Position numbers and translations under genes: made by a program
Source: a bacterium
GTDB taxonomy: Bacteria; Bacteroidota; Bacteroidia; Cytophagales; Thermonemataceae
Assembly: GCA_025362415.1 (NCBI GenBank)
Contig: JANYGM010000324.1
Span: 1-7,854, forward strand
DNA: 7,854 bases
Direction of reading: 5' to 3'
Shown: positions 6,944-7,854 of the stretch, piece after piece
Position numbering within the stretch: position 1 is the stretch's first letter
Layout: each line of letters begins with the position of its first letter
Notes under the pieces: model-generated
Databases searched by the model: none
Told to the model about the DNA's origin: nothing
Seen by the model: the letters and a program-made list of their open reading frames with translations, nothing else

Positions 6944-7726
6944 ATGACACAAATTTACGAACTTGGACTAATAGGTTTTCCTATATCTCATTCATTTTCA
7001 GAAAGATACTTCAAAGAAAAATTTTTGAATGAAAAGATAAATAATTTTGATTATTTTTTATTTCCATTAGAAAATTTAGAAGATTTTCCTGTTTTTATCA
7101 AAAACAACCCAAAACTTGTTGGATTAAACGTAACTATTCCACACAAAAAAAATATTATTCCTTTTCTTGATGAATTAGACAGTTCTGCCTTGCGTGTGGG
7201 CGCAGTAAACGTCATTAAAATATTCTCAAATGGCAAAAAAATTGGTTATAATTCTGATTATTTTGGTTTCAAAAAATCCTTAGAAACACTTTTACATACA
7301 AATCCAACGACTAAAAACACCAATTTAAGTAGTTTAAACGCACTTATTTTGGGTAATGGTGGTGCAGCAATGGCAGTAATAGCAGCACTACAAGACCTAA
7401 AAATACATTATGAAATAGTTTCTAGGCAGAAAAGTCCAAATACTATTAGTTACAATGATTTGACAATCCTTAAACATCAGAAACCTTTTCTGCAAGATTT
7501 TCAGCTAATTATCAACACTACACCGCTTGGAATGTACCCCCATACAGAATTTTGTCCACAAATTCCGTATGAATCCATCACTAATCAGCATATTTTGTAT
7601 GATTTGGTCTATAACCCTGAAGAAACTACTTTTTTGAAAAACGGTAGAAAGCAGGGTGCAAGTACAAAAAATGGCTTAGAAATGCTTTATTTGCAAGCAG
7701 AAAAATCTTGGGAAATTTGGCAATAA
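6944..7726 (+). CDS. aroE: shikimate dehydrogenase (NADP+)
   Basis: The enzyme reversibly reduces 3-dehydroshikimate to shikimate with NADPH in the cytoplasmic shikimate pathway, which leads to chorismate and the aromatic amino acids. At 260 residues it has the usual AroE length. The N-terminal substrate domain shows the shikimate-binding serines in S15-H-S17, the NVTIPHK motif (62-68) with the probable catalytic Lys68, Asn89 in GAVNV, and Asp105 in GYNSD (101-105). The nucleotide domain has the glycine-rich loop GNGGAA (137-142), and S160-R161 sits where the NADP 2'-phosphate is normally bound. NTTPLGM (191-197), DLVYNP (220-225) and NGLEMLYLQA (243-252, with the conserved Gln251) complete the family pattern. 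The ATG has no Shine-Dalgarno sequence, only A/T-rich DNA, as is normal in Bacteroidota. The gene is divergent from tRNA-Asp, about 120 bases away. I found no convincing promoter for it and no terminator hairpin after it. YdiB/AroE-like paralogues are less likely given the complete motif set. Confidence 0.95.
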   Translation: MTQIYELGLIGFPISHSFSERYFKEKFLNEKINNFDYFLFPLENLEDFPVFIKNNPKLVGLNVTIPHKKNIIPFLDELDSSALRVGAVNVIKIFSNGKKIGYNSDYFGFKKSLETLLHTNPTTKNTNLSSLNALILGNGGAAMAVIAALQDLKIHYEIVSRQKSPNTISYNDLTILKHQKPFLQDFQLIINTTPLGMYPHTEFCPQIPYESITNQHILYDLVYNPEETTFLKNGRKQGASTKNGLEMLYLQAEKSWEIWQ

Positions 7727-7837
7727 AGAAAGGTAAGAAGCAAGAGAAGTAATTGTGAACATACTACTATACATTGCTTGTCCGTTTCCCCACGTTCCAC
7801 GCTTATCTTGTAGGGGTTTTGAAGAATATTTGTATTT

Positions 7838-7854
7838 AATGTAGGGGCGACCCT
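7838..7854 (+). repeat. start of a GC-rich dispersed repeat, cut by the window edge
   Basis: AATGTAGGGGCGACCCT ends the window in a sudden GC-rich block. The first 11 bases (AATGTAGGGGC) occur in inverted orientation at 90-100 as GCCCCTACATT, next to the hairpin cluster at the left end. A shorter relative, TTGTAGGGG, lies at 7808-7816. From memory, strings like TGTAGGGGCGACCC begin intergenic repeats in several Bacteroidota and cyanobacteria; this is unverified. The preceding 7727-7837 holds no gene or structure I can support. Confidence 0.4.

Noticed and set aside
7051..7236. Minus-strand open frame within aroE
   Set aside because: It lies opposite the conserved NVTIPHK and GAVNV region of aroE, which accounts for the sequence constraint.
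1..7854. Composite transposon bounded by the inverted AATGTAGGGGC strings
   Set aside because: No transposase or target-site duplication is visible, and the enclosed genes include ordinary housekeeping genes. Independent copies of an intergenic repeat explain it better.

Overview
The window comes from an AT-rich genome and looks like a member of the Bacteroidota. The best evidence is the tRNA-Asp promoter on the minus strand, which matches the Bacteroidota-type pattern (TTTG, 19 bases, TAnnTTTG) exactly. The genes also lack a Shine-Dalgarno sequence at their likely starts, and the largest protein has the long alpha-2-macroglobulin architecture common in that phylum. The GC-rich intergenic repeats remind me of those seen in Cytophagales, but I cannot fix the genus from this window.

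Layout: positions 1-409 hold no gene. They contain a cluster of GC-rich hairpins (22-94), a very AT-rich stretch with a weak candidate promoter, and a C-rich/G-rich repeat-like patch (336-370). Positions 410-6628 (+) are one very large gene for a secreted alpha-2-macroglobulin (2072 aa) with an intact CVEQ thioester site. Positions 6652-6745 hold two near-perfect hairpin terminators back to back, one for the macroglobulin gene and one for the converging tRNA-Asp(GTC) gene (6747-6820, -). The tRNA promoter lies at 6847-6877. The shikimate dehydrogenase gene aroE (6944-7726, +) is divergent from the tRNA. The final 128 bases are non-coding and run into a second GC-rich repeat that the window edge cuts off.

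The three genes do not form an operon and have no evident shared role. The macroglobulin is a surface or periplasmic defence protein expected to trap proteases; the tRNA and aroE are housekeeping genes. The usual bacterial partner of alpha-2-macroglobulin, pbpC, is not next to it here. I see no transposase, CRISPR array, phage gene or new multi-gene system. The points most worth a second look are the macroglobulin's candidate bait region, its start site (where a repeat creates a false GTG start with a Shine-Dalgarno look-alike), and the intergenic repeats at both ends of the window.
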